The notes beneath the pieces are model-generated. The model was not told where the DNA came from and did no database searches. It saw only the letters and a program-made list of their open reading frames with translations. From Acetanaerobacterium elongatum (GTDB taxonomy: Bacteria; Bacillota; Clostridia; Oscillospirales; Ruminococcaceae): 41,335 bases of DNA. Location: NCBI RefSeq assembly GCF_900103835.1, contig NZ_FNID01000027.1, forward strand, positions 1 to 41,335, read 5' to 3'. The translations under genes were made by a program, and so were the position numbers. Positions 1 to 6,883 of this stretch are shown here, piece by piece; position 1 is the stretch's first letter, and each line of letters begins with the position of its first letter.

Positions 1-2
1 AA

Positions 3-245
3 TTTGTGGGGTACTTGAAGGGAAAGAGTTCTTTAATGATATTTGATAGGCATGCAAATTTGAAGTATAAGTATGGGAACAGGCATTTCTGGTGCAGAGG
101 ATATTATGTTGATACAGTAGGAAGAAATGCAAAAGTAATTGAAGAATATATCAAAAACCAATTACAAGAAGACATAGCTTCAGATCAAATATCATTCAAA
201 GAATACATAGACCCGTTCACGGGTAGCAAGGAAACAAAGGCATGA
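3..245 (+). CDS. tnpA: IS200/IS605-type transposase (TnpA, Y1 HUH), 3' part only
   Basis: This is the C-terminal part of a single-strand-specific Y1 transposase. The frame is open from the window edge, so the N-terminal half with the HUH metal-binding motif lies outside. The fragment contains the family block running from 'GYLKGKSS' through 'HFWCRGYYVDTVG' to the helix 'EEYIKNQ'. In that helix the Tyr and the Gln four residues later match the catalytic Y...Q arrangement of TnpA proteins. The tail 'EYIDPFTG' is also typical. The frame ends at TGA, about 110 bases before a strong terminal hairpin. No accompanying TnpB/IscB gene is visible in the window. The family call is firm; whether the element is active cannot be judged from this fragment. 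Confidence 0.88.
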   Translation, partial: FVGYLKGKSSLMIFDRHANLKYKYGNRHFWCRGYYVDTVGRNAKVIEEYIKNQLQEDIASDQISFKEYIDPFTGSKETKA

Positions 246-249
246 AAAA

Positions 250-385
250 CGAACAGCCGCTTTAGCGGCTGCCCGTAATAGTAATGCGGTTGGCGGAACC
301 ATTCAGTGCGTCTTGAGACGCTGTGCCAGTAATATGCCCTTTTAGGGCTGGTGCATACCACCAGTTTAACTGGTGGTTTTGATTT
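250..385 (+). mobile_element. Right end of the IS200/IS605-type element with terminal hairpin
   Basis: The non-coding tail after tnpA holds several short hairpins (CCGCT...AGCGG near 252-265, GCGTCT/AGACGC near 308-321, AGCCC-type near 337-349). The last and strongest is at 357-377: two 10-base arms, ACCACCAGTT and AACTGGTGGT, separated by a single T. IS200/IS605 elements lack terminal inverted repeats and end in subterminal hairpins that the transposase recognises as single strands, which fits this arrangement. The exact cleavage point cannot be read from one copy; I place it a few bases after the hairpin. Confidence 0.65.
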
Positions 386-389
386 GCAT

Positions 390-1100
390 TTAATTTTCGG
401 TATAGGGAACATAAGCGGGGTTTTTATAATCCTCGCAGATCTTGCCGTCAGAGATGCGCACAATGCGTTCTGCGGTTTCGGCAATGTGGTTGTCATGTGT
501 AATCAGGATTACCGTGCGCCCCTCGCTGTGCAGCTGCCGCAGGATGCGCATTACATCCGTGCCCGATTTGGAATCGAGGTTTCCGGTGGGCTCATCAGCC
601 AGAATAATAGGTGGGCGGGCCGCAATAGCACGTGCAATCGCCACGCGCTGCTGCTGGCCGCCGGACATCTGCGAGGGCTTATGATGGGCGCGGTTATTCA
701 GCCCCACCCGGTCTAGGGAATCCTTCGAGATTTTGTGGCGTTCATCCTTGCTTAAGCCGCGGTAGATGAGCGGAAGCTCTACATTCTCCATCGCGTCAAG
801 GCTAGGGATGAGGTTGAAGCCCTGAAAGATAAATCCGATCTGCTCGTTGCGGATATCTGAAAGCTCGTCGTCGGTAAGCTTTGAAACATCCTGGCCGGCC
901 AGGTGATAGTCGCCCGAGGTGGGTACATCCAGGCAGCCAAGCATGTTCATCAGGGTAGACTTGCCTGAGCCCGACTGCCCGATAATGGCAACAAACTCGC
1001 CCGTACAGATATCAAGGCTTACACCGTCGAGCGCGCGCACCTCGTTTTCACCGGGGGAATAGATTTTATAAACATCTTTAATCTCAATAAGCTTTTCCAT
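390..1100 (-). CDS. ABC transporter ATP-binding protein, MacB/LolD type
   Basis: This 236-residue protein is an ATPase of the MacB/LolD/FtsE-like class that usually pairs with an FtsX-fold permease for peptide export, lipoprotein release or antibiotic resistance. Visible motifs are Walker A GQSGSGKST (41-49), ABC signature MSGGQQQR (145-152), Walker B with DEPTGNLD (169-176) and a switch His in ITHDNH. The ATG start follows an AAAGGA site about 11 bases upstream. The permease gene would normally follow on the same strand, but the IS200-type right end lies about 12 bases after the stop codon, and no partner permease is in the window. The partner may lie beyond the IS or be lost. The ATPase assignment is firm; the substrate is unknown. 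Confidence 0.9.
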   Translation of the reverse strand: MEKLIEIKDVYKIYSPGENEVRALDGVSLDICTGEFVAIIGQSGSGKSTLMNMLGCLDVPTSGDYHLAGQDVSKLTDDELSDIRNEQIGFIFQGFNLIPSLDAMENVELPLIYRGLSKDERHKISKDSLDRVGLNNRAHHKPSQMSGGQQQRVAIARAIAARPPIILADEPTGNLDSKSGTDVMRILRQLHSEGRTVILITHDNHIAETAERIVRISDGKICEDYKNPAYVPYTEN

Positions 1101-1217
1101 CGCAGAACAATCCTTTCCATGCTGTTAATACGCTTTATTTAAGACAACCACAAGTTGTGAAGAATAGCTCTCAGGGCATTTCTAAAACCCTTGCAATTTC
1201 TGCCGATTGCATTTTGT

Positions 1218-1249
1218 ATTATAGTATATCCTGCCCGGCGGGTAGTCAA
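1218..1249 (-). promoter_or_regulatory. Possible promoter of the MacB-type ATPase gene
   Basis: On the minus strand TTGACT (1249-1244) is followed by the AT-rich run TATACTATAAT (1228-1218). TACTAT lies at a 17-base spacing. The leader to the ATG at 1100 would be about 110 bases. The -35 match is good, but the choice of -10 hexamer is ambiguous. Confidence 0.45.
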
Positions 1250-1323
1250 GCGGCAAGTTGTAAATTTTATAAGCTCGGGTTGTCGTGGTTTAAGATGAAT
1301 ACTTCCGAACCTGCAAAAAGCTA

Positions 1324-1352
1324 TTGAATAATTAACGGGATAGTGCTACTAT
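1324..1352 (+). promoter_or_regulatory. Likely promoter of the natAB-like operon
   Basis: TTGAAT (1324-1329) and TACTAT (1347-1352) are separated by exactly 17 bases and lie about 115 bases upstream of the ABC ATPase start at 1473. The rest of the 372-base gap 1101-1472 contains the divergent promoter described above and no convincing gene. Confidence 0.5.
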
Positions 1353-1472
1353 GTATTTTGAAATTTATCTAAATAGAGTTCCTGTTGCAAAGCGAGTTGC
1401 TTATTCGGAGCAAAGGTTAAACAAATTCCAGGCATACCTTACAGATATGCGTTGAAAGGAAAGGTTAAGAAT

Positions 1473-2201
1473 ATGCCGAACACCTTGGTAGTAGACAACC
1501 TATGTAAAAATTACGGAAAAAAACAGGCTGTAAAGAACGTGAGCTTTACGGTTGGTGAGGGCGAGATCTTTGCACTCATCGGCCCAAACGGCGCCGGAAA
1601 AACCTCCACCATCCGGGTGGTATCCACCCTGCTTACCCCAAGCTCGGGCGATGCACTGGTAGACGGGGTGAGTGTTGTAAAAAATCCCGCCGGAGTGCGC
1701 AAGCTGATTACCTACCTGCCCGATGAGGCGGGTGCCTACAAAAACATGACCGGTATCGGTTATTTAAACTTTATGGCATCACTGTTCGCAAAAAACAACG
1801 CCGAGAAGAATGAGATGGTTAAGCGGGCTAGCGATACCTGCGCTTTGGGTGACCGCCTGCAGGATAAGATATCTACCTACAGCCGCGGTATGATACGCAA
1901 GCTGCTGCTCTCTCGTGCGGTGATGTCGTCGCCAAAGCTTGCGATTCTGGACGAGCCCACCAGCGGATTGGATATTATCAACGCGCTGGAGATCAGGCGC
2001 ATGATCAAGCAGTTGGCCGAGGGCGGCATGTCGTTTTTGGTTTCGTCGCACAATATGCTGGAGATTGAGTTTATCTCCAGCCGCGTAGGAATCATCAACA
2101 ACGGTGTACTGCTTGAGTGCGGCATGCCGGAGGAGCTTAAGGCTAAGTATTCCGCTCAGAACCTTGAGGAAGTATTTGAAAGGGCGGTGAAGGGCGCATG
2201 A
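1473..2201 (+). CDS. ABC transporter ATP-binding protein, NatA-like
   Basis: A 242-residue ATPase of the NatA/ABC-2 exporter class. Walker A GPNGAGKTS (37-45), the NatA-style signature YSRGMIRK (136-143, in place of LSGGQ) and Walker B LAILDEPTSGLD (157-167) are all present, followed by the switch His in SSHNM. A TTG in frame at 1452 is possible, but ATG at 1473 is preferred because it follows an AAGGAAAGG ribosome-binding site at a usable distance and removes a non-conserved seven-residue tail. The stop codon overlaps the start of the permease gene in an ATGA tetranucleotide, implying translational coupling. NatAB exports sodium in Bacillus; the substrate here is not determined. Confidence 0.92.
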   Translation: MPNTLVVDNLCKNYGKKQAVKNVSFTVGEGEIFALIGPNGAGKTSTIRVVSTLLTPSSGDALVDGVSVVKNPAGVRKLITYLPDEAGAYKNMTGIGYLNFMASLFAKNNAEKNEMVKRASDTCALGDRLQDKISTYSRGMIRKLLLSRAVMSSPKLAILDEPTSGLDIINALEIRRMIKQLAEGGMSFLVSSHNMLEIEFISSRVGIINNGVLLECGMPEELKAKYSAQNLEEVFERAVKGA

Positions 2202-3517
2202 ACCACTTTTTTGTTTTACTAAAAAAAGAGCTAAAGGATATGATTACTCCGCAGAATATACTGCCCATTATTATTATTGTAGTAATCTTTGCACTGCTCG
2301 GGCAGTTTATCGGCAGTGCCACCGAATCGGCTGCAAAGAACAGCCAGAAGGTTGCGGTGCAGGATAACGACCAGACCCCCGCCTCGCAGGAGATGCTCGC
2401 TAAGCTGAAGGCCGAGGGCTTTGAGCTCGTAACCATTCAGCCCGGCGCACAAAACACGGTGGAAGACGCCGCCAAAGAGGGCTTAAACAGCCTGCTTGCC
2501 ATCGAAAAGGGCTTTGAGCAGGATATTAACAGCGGCAAGGCACCCAAGCTGTCGCTGCATTCCAGGCTCACCTCGTTTTCCGTGCTTGCGATGATGGGTG
2601 CATCCGCAACCCAAAATGCGGCGGAGGAGATCGGCAAAATCCTTACGGCGAAGCTGCTGGCAGAGAAGGGCATCACCGATACCAAGCAGATTGAAAACCC
2701 CATTACATTGGCCGAATATACCCATGTAAACGATAAAACCGCACAGGTAAGCTCGGGTGCCGTTCAGGCAATCGCCATGTCGCAAACCATCTTTGTGCCG
2801 ATCATCATCTTTATGATTGTAATTCTGGCCTCCCAGATGACAGCCACCGCTATTGCCAACGAGAAGGGTGACAAAACGCTTGAGACCCTGCTTACCACAC
2901 CGGTTTCACGGCTTTCGGTGCTGTTTGCCAAGATGACGGCAGCAGGCATTGGGTCGCTTGTGATGTCGCTGGTGTTTTTAATCGGGTTCTCATCCTATAT
3001 GGGCAGCCTTACAGGCAGCACGGTATCTGGCATGCCGGCGAATACGCCGCAGGTTACGGGTGGGGATATTTCCGCAGCGTTTACCACCCTTGGGCTTTCG
3101 CTCAACCCGCTGCAGTTTGTAATTATCGGTATAGAGCTGTTCACCACAATCTTAATTGCGCTCGCGGTTTCCACCATGCTGGGTGCGATGGCGGAGGATA
3201 TCAAGGGCGTGCAGACGGCGGTAACCCCCATCATGTTCTGTGTTATGATACCCTACCTCATCTCGCTGTTCACCGATATCTCAGCGTTGCCAATGCCCGC
3301 ACGCGTTTTTCTGTACGTCATTCCGTTCACCCATACCTTTACGGCAACCGCCGAGATGGTCTTCAGGCAGTACGGGCTCATCACGTTTGGGGTAATCTAC
3401 CAGCTGCTCTGCCTTGCGGTTTCGCTTTATCTTGCGGTTAGGCTGTTTTCTTCCGACAAGCTGTTTACCGTAAAGCTTAAAAAGCGTAAGAATGCCAAAG
3501 CAAATGCCGCCGAATAG
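2198..3517 (+). CDS. ABC-2 type permease, NatB-like
   Basis: A 439-residue integral membrane partner of the preceding ATPase. It has one N-terminal membrane segment (about residues 20-40, 'ILPIIIIVVIFALLGQF'), a large predicted external domain (about 45-185), and a C-terminal bundle of about five membrane segments starting at 'TIFVPIIIFMIVILAS'. The motif 'ANEKGDKTLETLLTTPVSR' is the characteristic coupling stretch of NatB/YhaP-type ABC-2 permeases. The start overlaps the ATPase stop by four bases. The C-terminus is basic (KLKKRKNAK), consistent with a cytoplasmic end. Function as an exporter is secure by family; the substrate (sodium, a peptide or a drug) is open. Confidence 0.9.
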   Translation: MNHFFVLLKKELKDMITPQNILPIIIIVVIFALLGQFIGSATESAAKNSQKVAVQDNDQTPASQEMLAKLKAEGFELVTIQPGAQNTVEDAAKEGLNSLLAIEKGFEQDINSGKAPKLSLHSRLTSFSVLAMMGASATQNAAEEIGKILTAKLLAEKGITDTKQIENPITLAEYTHVNDKTAQVSSGAVQAIAMSQTIFVPIIIFMIVILASQMTATAIANEKGDKTLETLLTTPVSRLSVLFAKMTAAGIGSLVMSLVFLIGFSSYMGSLTGSTVSGMPANTPQVTGGDISAAFTTLGLSLNPLQFVIIGIELFTTILIALAVSTMLGAMAEDIKGVQTAVTPIMFCVMIPYLISLFTDISALPMPARVFLYVIPFTHTFTATAEMVFRQYGLITFGVIYQLLCLAVSLYLAVRLFSSDKLFTVKLKKRKNAKANAAE

Positions 3518-3564
3518 CTTCTAAAAGTTTAACCCCATGCAATAAAACTGCATATTTTTAGCAC

Positions 3565-3606
3565 AAAGGCTTTAGCGGGTATTCCGTTTGAAGCCTTTCT
3601 GTTTTA
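3565..3606 (+). terminator. Probable terminator of the natAB-like operon
   Basis: Arms AAAGGCTT (3565-3572) and AAGCCTTT (3591-3598) enclose an inner CGG/CCG pairing. They are followed by CTGTTTTA. Confidence 0.5.
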
Positions 3607-3688
3607 CAATACGAAGCAGCCTGATTAAAATCTTCAACCGTTTTGCTTGATTGGAATACTGTAAAATTATCCAATATTAAGCAGCTAT

Positions 3689-3718
3689 TTGACAACCCAT
3701 AGTAAAAGAGAGTAGAAT
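3689..3718 (+). promoter_or_regulatory. Promoter of the BtuF-like lipoprotein gene
   Basis: A perfect -35 TTGACA (3689-3694) and -10 TAGAAT (3713-3718) are separated by 18 bases. The motif RTAYTGTAAAAY occurs on both sides: at 3601-3612 (reverse orientation), at 3656-3667 and, just after the presumed transcription start, at 3730-3741. The last position suits a repressor site. Confidence 0.65.
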
Positions 3719-3784
3719 ATCTGCAGCGGGTATTGTAAAACCTGCAAGAACCAGATTGCAAACGCTTATTTTCGGAGGACTGTT

Positions 3785-4825
3785 ATGATTAAAAAGATTG
3801 CTGCAGCTGTATTAGGCTGTGTTGTGCTTGTTTCATTTGCTTCCTGTTCCATATTTGAAGGAAATGGCGGCAATGCCTCTAATCCGGGAGGCTCAGAGGT
3901 ATCGTCCGCACCGATAGATGTGAACTACCCGTTGGATATGGACGGTATATATATTGAAAAGATGCCCCAGCGTGTGGTTTCGCTTTCGCCCGCGCTTACT
4001 GAAATGGTTAGCATACTGGGCTATGAGAATCGGCTGGTTGGCCGCACCGATTATTGCGATTACCCTTCCTCGGTATCTAATCTGCCCACGGTAGGAAGCC
4101 CGATCATGCTGGATACCGCGAAGATTAAGGAACTAAAGCCCGATCTTATCCTGATGCAGGTGCCTACAACTAACGAGGCGCTTACGCAGATGCAGCAAAC
4201 AGGTGCCGCCATTGTCACCCTGCCGAAGGCGTTGGATATCAACTCCACCGCCGAGCTTTACTCTAAGATCTTTAAGATTATGGAGGGTGCTGAAGCGGGT
4301 GCCGCAAAGGGTGAGGAGTATAAGGCCCGGTTTTTAAACCGGGTGACTGCCCTTACGCAGGCAACTCAAAGTGCCGCAGCTGCGAATACCGAGGTGGAAT
4401 ATACCGCCGCTTATATCATCGATACGGTTTCAATCGCCGCAACGACAGATACCTATGAGGGTAAGCTGTTTTCAATACTGGGGCTTACGAATGTTGCGGG
4501 GGAGAGCGTAAACTGGAACTATCCGCTTGAGAACCTCGCAAAGGCCAAGCCCTATGTGCTGCTCTGCGGCAGCGGCATAGACATCGAAAGCCTTTCCTCC
4601 CTGAAGAAGTTCAAAGGCCTTTCCGCGGTGAAAAAGGGCAGAGCGTATAAGGTTGAAACCGCGGCAATCGAACGCCAGAGCCCGCGTATGCTTGACGAGC
4701 TGGAGCGACTTGCGAAAGAGATCTATCCCGATATTCAGCTAAGCGGTTCTTCCGCAGCCCCGGGCGCCTCGGATGCTGCTTCGGAGGCATCGTCGGGTAA
4801 GGCGTCCTCGGCTACTGCCGCTTAA
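3785..4825 (+). CDS. ABC-type substrate-binding lipoprotein, BtuF/FepB-like
   Basis: A 346-residue extracytoplasmic binding protein of the periplasmic-binding-protein 2 family (PF01497 type), which captures cobalamin, haem or ferric siderophores. The N-terminus is a lipoprotein signal: KK, a hydrophobic stretch, then lipobox FASC with Cys21. The mature protein opens with a Ser/Gly-rich linker, followed by 'RVVSLSPALTEMVSILGY' and 'GRTDYCDYP', the latter typical of BtuF-like proteins. A second lobe begins near residue 190, and the C-terminus is a low-complexity Ser/Ala tail. The gene has an excellent GGAGG-type site just upstream. No permease or ATPase partner of the BtuCD type adjoins it, so it probably works with a transporter encoded elsewhere. 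I saw no cobalamin riboswitch upstream. Confidence 0.85.
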   Translation: MIKKIAAAVLGCVVLVSFASCSIFEGNGGNASNPGGSEVSSAPIDVNYPLDMDGIYIEKMPQRVVSLSPALTEMVSILGYENRLVGRTDYCDYPSSVSNLPTVGSPIMLDTAKIKELKPDLILMQVPTTNEALTQMQQTGAAIVTLPKALDINSTAELYSKIFKIMEGAEAGAAKGEEYKARFLNRVTALTQATQSAAAANTEVEYTAAYIIDTVSIAATTDTYEGKLFSILGLTNVAGESVNWNYPLENLAKAKPYVLLCGSGIDIESLSSLKKFKGLSAVKKGRAYKVETAAIERQSPRMLDELERLAKEIYPDIQLSGSSAAPGASDAASEASSGKASSATAA

Positions 4826-4857
4826 GTTGTGGAGCAGCTTATTCCTGGAGGTGCAGT

Positions 4858-5094
4858 ATGAAGAACAAACCGGATGAGATTAAGCTGCTGGAGGATGAAC
4901 GGCGCGCGGCGGTGTTTCACCTGCAGGAGTACTTCGAAAGGGAGCTTGAATACGAGCTTGGCGGCCTACCCGCCGAGATGCTGCTGGATTTTATCCTGCT
5001 CAAGATTGGCCCGAGCATCTATAATCAGGGCATCATCGACGCGCAGCAGTATATCACCGACCGTGCGGAGGAGATGTACGGGTTATTAAAATAG
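4858..5094 (+). CDS. DUF2164 family protein
   Basis: A 78-residue acidic soluble protein. It carries the DUF2164 pattern: a helical N-terminus with charged residues, 'LQEYFERELEYELGGLPAEM', then 'LLDFILLKIGPSIYNQGI' and 'DAQQYI'. The hallmark is the IGP-IYNQGI-DA block. The function of the family is unknown. The gene follows the lipoprotein gene by 32 bases, has a strong GGAGGTG ribosome-binding site, and is probably co-transcribed with it, ending at the hairpin at 5108-5138. Family length is usually about 75-85 residues, so it appears complete. Confidence 0.82.
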   Translation: MKNKPDEIKLLEDERRAAVFHLQEYFERELEYELGGLPAEMLLDFILLKIGPSIYNQGIIDAQQYITDRAEEMYGLLK

Positions 5095-5107
5095 CATCAT
5101 AGTAAAA

Positions 5108-5143
5108 AGCCGGCAGAATCTTAATGATCCTGTCGGCTATTAT
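5108..5143. terminator. Bidirectional terminator between DUF2164 and sdpI-like genes
   Basis: A 13-pair stem with one mismatch and one G-T pair (5108-5120 with 5126-5138) encloses the loop TTAAT. On the minus strand it is followed by a TTTTT run, so it is a good terminator for the sdpI-like gene. On the plus strand the tail is ATTATTAT, which is weaker. Confidence 0.75.
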
Positions 5144-5155
5144 TATGGATGAGAT

Positions 5156-5803
5156 TTACTGTGGCTTCTCGCGGCTGCTTTTTCGGTATAAAGCATAGGA
5201 GTAAACCGAAGGTACCACAGCCAGCAGTATTAAAACAATGATGAATAGCGGCCAGAAGGAAATAAAGGCGCTTACAATCATCAGCAGCCCGCCCAGAATC
5301 CAAAGGTAGCCCGCCAGACGGTGCGTTTTGTTCCAGTTGGTTTCGTCATTGAGCGTCCACGGCAGCTTAATGCCCACGGTATAGTTCTGTCGGCTCTTCG
5401 GCAGGTAGTTGCCGCATATGATGATAATTACCCCTACAAAGGCGGGTATGATAACCTGAACGGGCACGGCAATCCCCATGGAGATAAAGGCGGTGACAGA
5501 CATCACCACAACAGACATGGCAGGAACCAGCCACTTGGCAAACAGCTTGAAGGTTGCGGAGGCATTTGCCTTTTTGGGGTCAGTATTCATACTAATATGA
5601 ACAATCAGGTTCATGAGGGCAAAAAATAGCGGCAGGCCAAAGGCTGCAACCGCCTTAGGAGCATAGTTATCTGCTGCGCCGCTTGCATTCCAGTGGATAG
5701 GAACCTGCTCCGGCAGCCGGTTATATAAAACAGCCATCAGCAGCATAGGCAAAAAGCAAACCAGTGTGCTGCTGATCAGTACAATATCAATCTTTTTTTT
5801 CAT
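5156..5803 (-). CDS. sdpI: SdpI-family membrane protein (DUF1648 + SdpI)
   Basis: A roughly 215-residue integral membrane protein with about six membrane segments. The N-terminal half is DUF1648-like: 'RLPEQVPIHWNASGAADNYAPK' matches the extracytoplasmic loop of this family. The C-terminal half carries the SdpI hallmark 'NYLPKSRQNYTVGIKLPWTL' followed by 'NWNKTHRLAG'. In Bacillus subtilis SdpI gives immunity to the SdpC toxin and sequesters the ArsR-type repressor SdpR. A longer frame opens upstream at 5863 but lies inside the repressor gene. ATG at 5803 has an AAGGAAGGA site and is preferred. The gene overlaps the repressor gene by 17 bases. No sdpC-like toxin gene is visible, so the role may be immunity to foreign toxins or envelope stress. 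Confidence 0.85.
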   Translation of the reverse strand: MKKKIDIVLISSTLVCFLPMLLMAVLYNRLPEQVPIHWNASGAADNYAPKAVAAFGLPLFFALMNLIVHISMNTDPKKANASATFKLFAKWLVPAMSVVVMSVTAFISMGIAVPVQVIIPAFVGVIIIICGNYLPKSRQNYTVGIKLPWTLNDETNWNKTHRLAGYLWILGGLLMIVSAFISFWPLFIIVLILLAVVPSVYSYALYRKSSREKPQ

Positions 5804-6071
5804 TGTGCATTCCTTCCTTAAACTCGGTAACCCAGAGCATGATTTCTTCAAAAACCGAGGCATTCAGCTCGTAGTAGATATAGTTTTTATATTTGGTTTC
5901 AAAAATCAGGTTAGCCTTTTTCAGCTGCGAGAGGTGATACGAGATGGTGGCACCGGTCATATCAAAATGCTGCCCTATTTCACCTGCAGAAAGCTTGCCG
6001 CTTTTGAGCAGCTGCAGGATATCCCTTCTCACCGGGTCGCTTAACGCCTTAAAGGTTTCGGTAAAGCCCAT
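5787..6071 (-). CDS. sdpR: ArsR-family autorepressor, SdpR-like
   Basis: A 94-residue winged-helix repressor. Residues 5-60 contain the ArsR fold: 'FKALSDPVRRDILQLLKSG', then 'LSAGEIGQHFDMTGATISYHLSQLKKANLI' (turn and recognition helix), and the wing 'ETKYKNYIYYELN'. There is no CVC-type metal-binding cluster, which separates it from metal sensors and agrees with SdpR. Its 3' end overlaps the SdpI-like gene on the same strand, giving the classic sdpRI arrangement. A palindrome at 6093-6112 between the -10 box and the start codon is the probable autoregulatory operator. Confidence 0.87.
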   Translation of the reverse strand: MGFTETFKALSDPVRRDILQLLKSGKLSAGEIGQHFDMTGATISYHLSQLKKANLIFETKYKNYIYYELNASVFEEIMLWVTEFKEGMHNEKKD

Positions 6072-6092
6072 ATGGTAACCTTCCTAAAAACT

Positions 6093-6143
6093 ATTTAGAT
6101 AATATTCTAAATACATTGTAGCACTTTACAATACAGGATGCAA
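6093..6143 (-). promoter_or_regulatory. sdpRI-like promoter with palindromic operator
   Basis: On the minus strand TTGCAT (6143-6138) and TACAAT (6120-6115) are spaced by 17 bases. Directly downstream lies a palindrome with 7-base arms, ATTTAGA and TCTAAAT, around TAATAT (6093-6112). It would cover the transcription start. This matches what is expected for an ArsR-family autorepressor. Confidence 0.7.
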
Positions 6144-6162
6144 TATTTATTTAATAACAAAA

Positions 6163-6413
6163 CAAGCAAGGTTTTTAGCCTTGCTTGAGCGTGTCGAGAA
6201 ACTCGACACGCTCCATAAGGGGGACTTCGTTCGTCACCAAACCAAGTGGTTTGGTGACTCAGCCGTCCCCCTCATGAACACCCCCAAGCAAAAATGTCTG
6301 CTCACCGCAGACATTTTTAGCGGTATTGCTCCGGCGGCGCATGTCCGCCTGCGCAATGTTATTTCAATTTAACCTTTTTCAACAGCCTAAAGCAAGGTTT
6401 TTAGCCTTGCTTG
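6163..6413. repeat. Hairpin-rich repeat cassette bounded by identical 24-base palindromes
   Basis: Two identical 24-base palindromic units (CAAGCAAGG ... CCTTGCTTG type, 6164-6187 and 6390-6413) flank a chain of further inverted repeats. These are GAGCGTGTCGAG/CTCGACACGCTC (6187-6213, loop AAA), an AGGGGGAC/GTCCCCCT outer stem with an inner 11-base stem TCACCAAACCA/TGGTTTGGTGA (6218-6272), AAAAATGTCTGC/GCAGACATTTTT (6290-6318), and ATTGC...GCAAT with inner GGCGG/CCGCC (6325-6357). The 63-codon frame across it has no ribosome-binding site and reads through the palindromes, so I treat the stretch as non-coding. It could be a compound intergenic repeat, a non-autonomous element or a structured RNA. 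Confidence 0.7.
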
Positions 6414-6429
6414 TTTACTCTATACTATG

Positions 6430-6861
6430 CTAGATAATATCTTCAGCCGTCTCTATTGCATCCGTTATAGCCTTAGCGCAGACTGAAATATGCAGGCCTT
6501 TTTCCAGTACTTTAGCCATCTCTGCTGGATTACTGGTATCGTAACCAAGCAGGTCTTTACAAAGGATGCTGCCGTGCTGCTGCTTGAATTGTTTAATAAA
6601 CTGAATCCCTTTTATGTAGGCCTGCTGATGTTTTTCATAGTCATCAGGGGTAACACTGCCATACTTCATACCGATTGCCATAAGCACACCCGTTACCGCC
6701 CCACAAACCTCACCGCACTTCATGCCCCCACCAAAGCAGGATGCTACCTTGAGTGCGGTGCCCTGATCAATTCCAACCTCCTCGGCAAAGGCTGAAAAGG
6801 TTGATTGGGCACAATTGAATTTTTGTTTAACACAGCCCAGTGCAATTTGTTTTTTGTCCAA
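6430..6861 (-). CDS. C_GCAxxG_C_C family probable redox protein
   Basis: A 143-residue protein of the family named for its cysteine pattern. Here the pattern appears as 'NCAQ' near the N-terminus, then 'FGGGMKCGEVCGAVTGVLMAIG', a later Cys in 'ILCKDLLGYD', and a C-terminal 'SVCAKA'. The conserved cysteines and glycines suggest redox or metal-cluster chemistry, but no biochemical role is established to my knowledge. The start is TTG, supported by AAAGGA at the right spacing. The gene is divergent from the TetR gene at 6985 and shares with it a compact control region. The context suggests that the TetR protein regulates it. Members of this family are common in anaerobes. Confidence 0.85.
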   Translation of the reverse strand: MDKKQIALGCVKQKFNCAQSTFSAFAEEVGIDQGTALKVASCFGGGMKCGEVCGAVTGVLMAIGMKYGSVTPDDYEKHQQAYIKGIQFIKQFKQQHGSILCKDLLGYDTSNPAEMAKVLEKGLHISVCAKAITDAIETAEDII

Positions 6862-6883
6862 GATGATGATCCTTTCTGATTAT

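Noticed and set aside
1351-1455. A 34-codon frame (ATG to TGA) ending just before the NatA-like gene, considered as a leader peptide.
   Set aside because: Its ATG overlaps the predicted -10 box TACTAT (1347-1352), so transcripts from that promoter would not contain the start codon. It resembles no known peptide.
3558-3761. A 67-codon minus-strand frame between the NatB-like and lipoprotein genes.
   Set aside because: It overlaps a terminator and a near-consensus promoter on the plus strand and has no ribosome-binding site.
3518-3784. A cobalamin riboswitch ahead of the BtuF-like gene.
   Set aside because: I looked for the conserved B12-box pattern and found none; the region is short, and its repeats fit protein-binding sites better.
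6163-6413. A CRISPR array.
   Set aside because: The repeat units are palindromes of different sequence with no regular spacers; only two identical units exist, and no cas genes are present.
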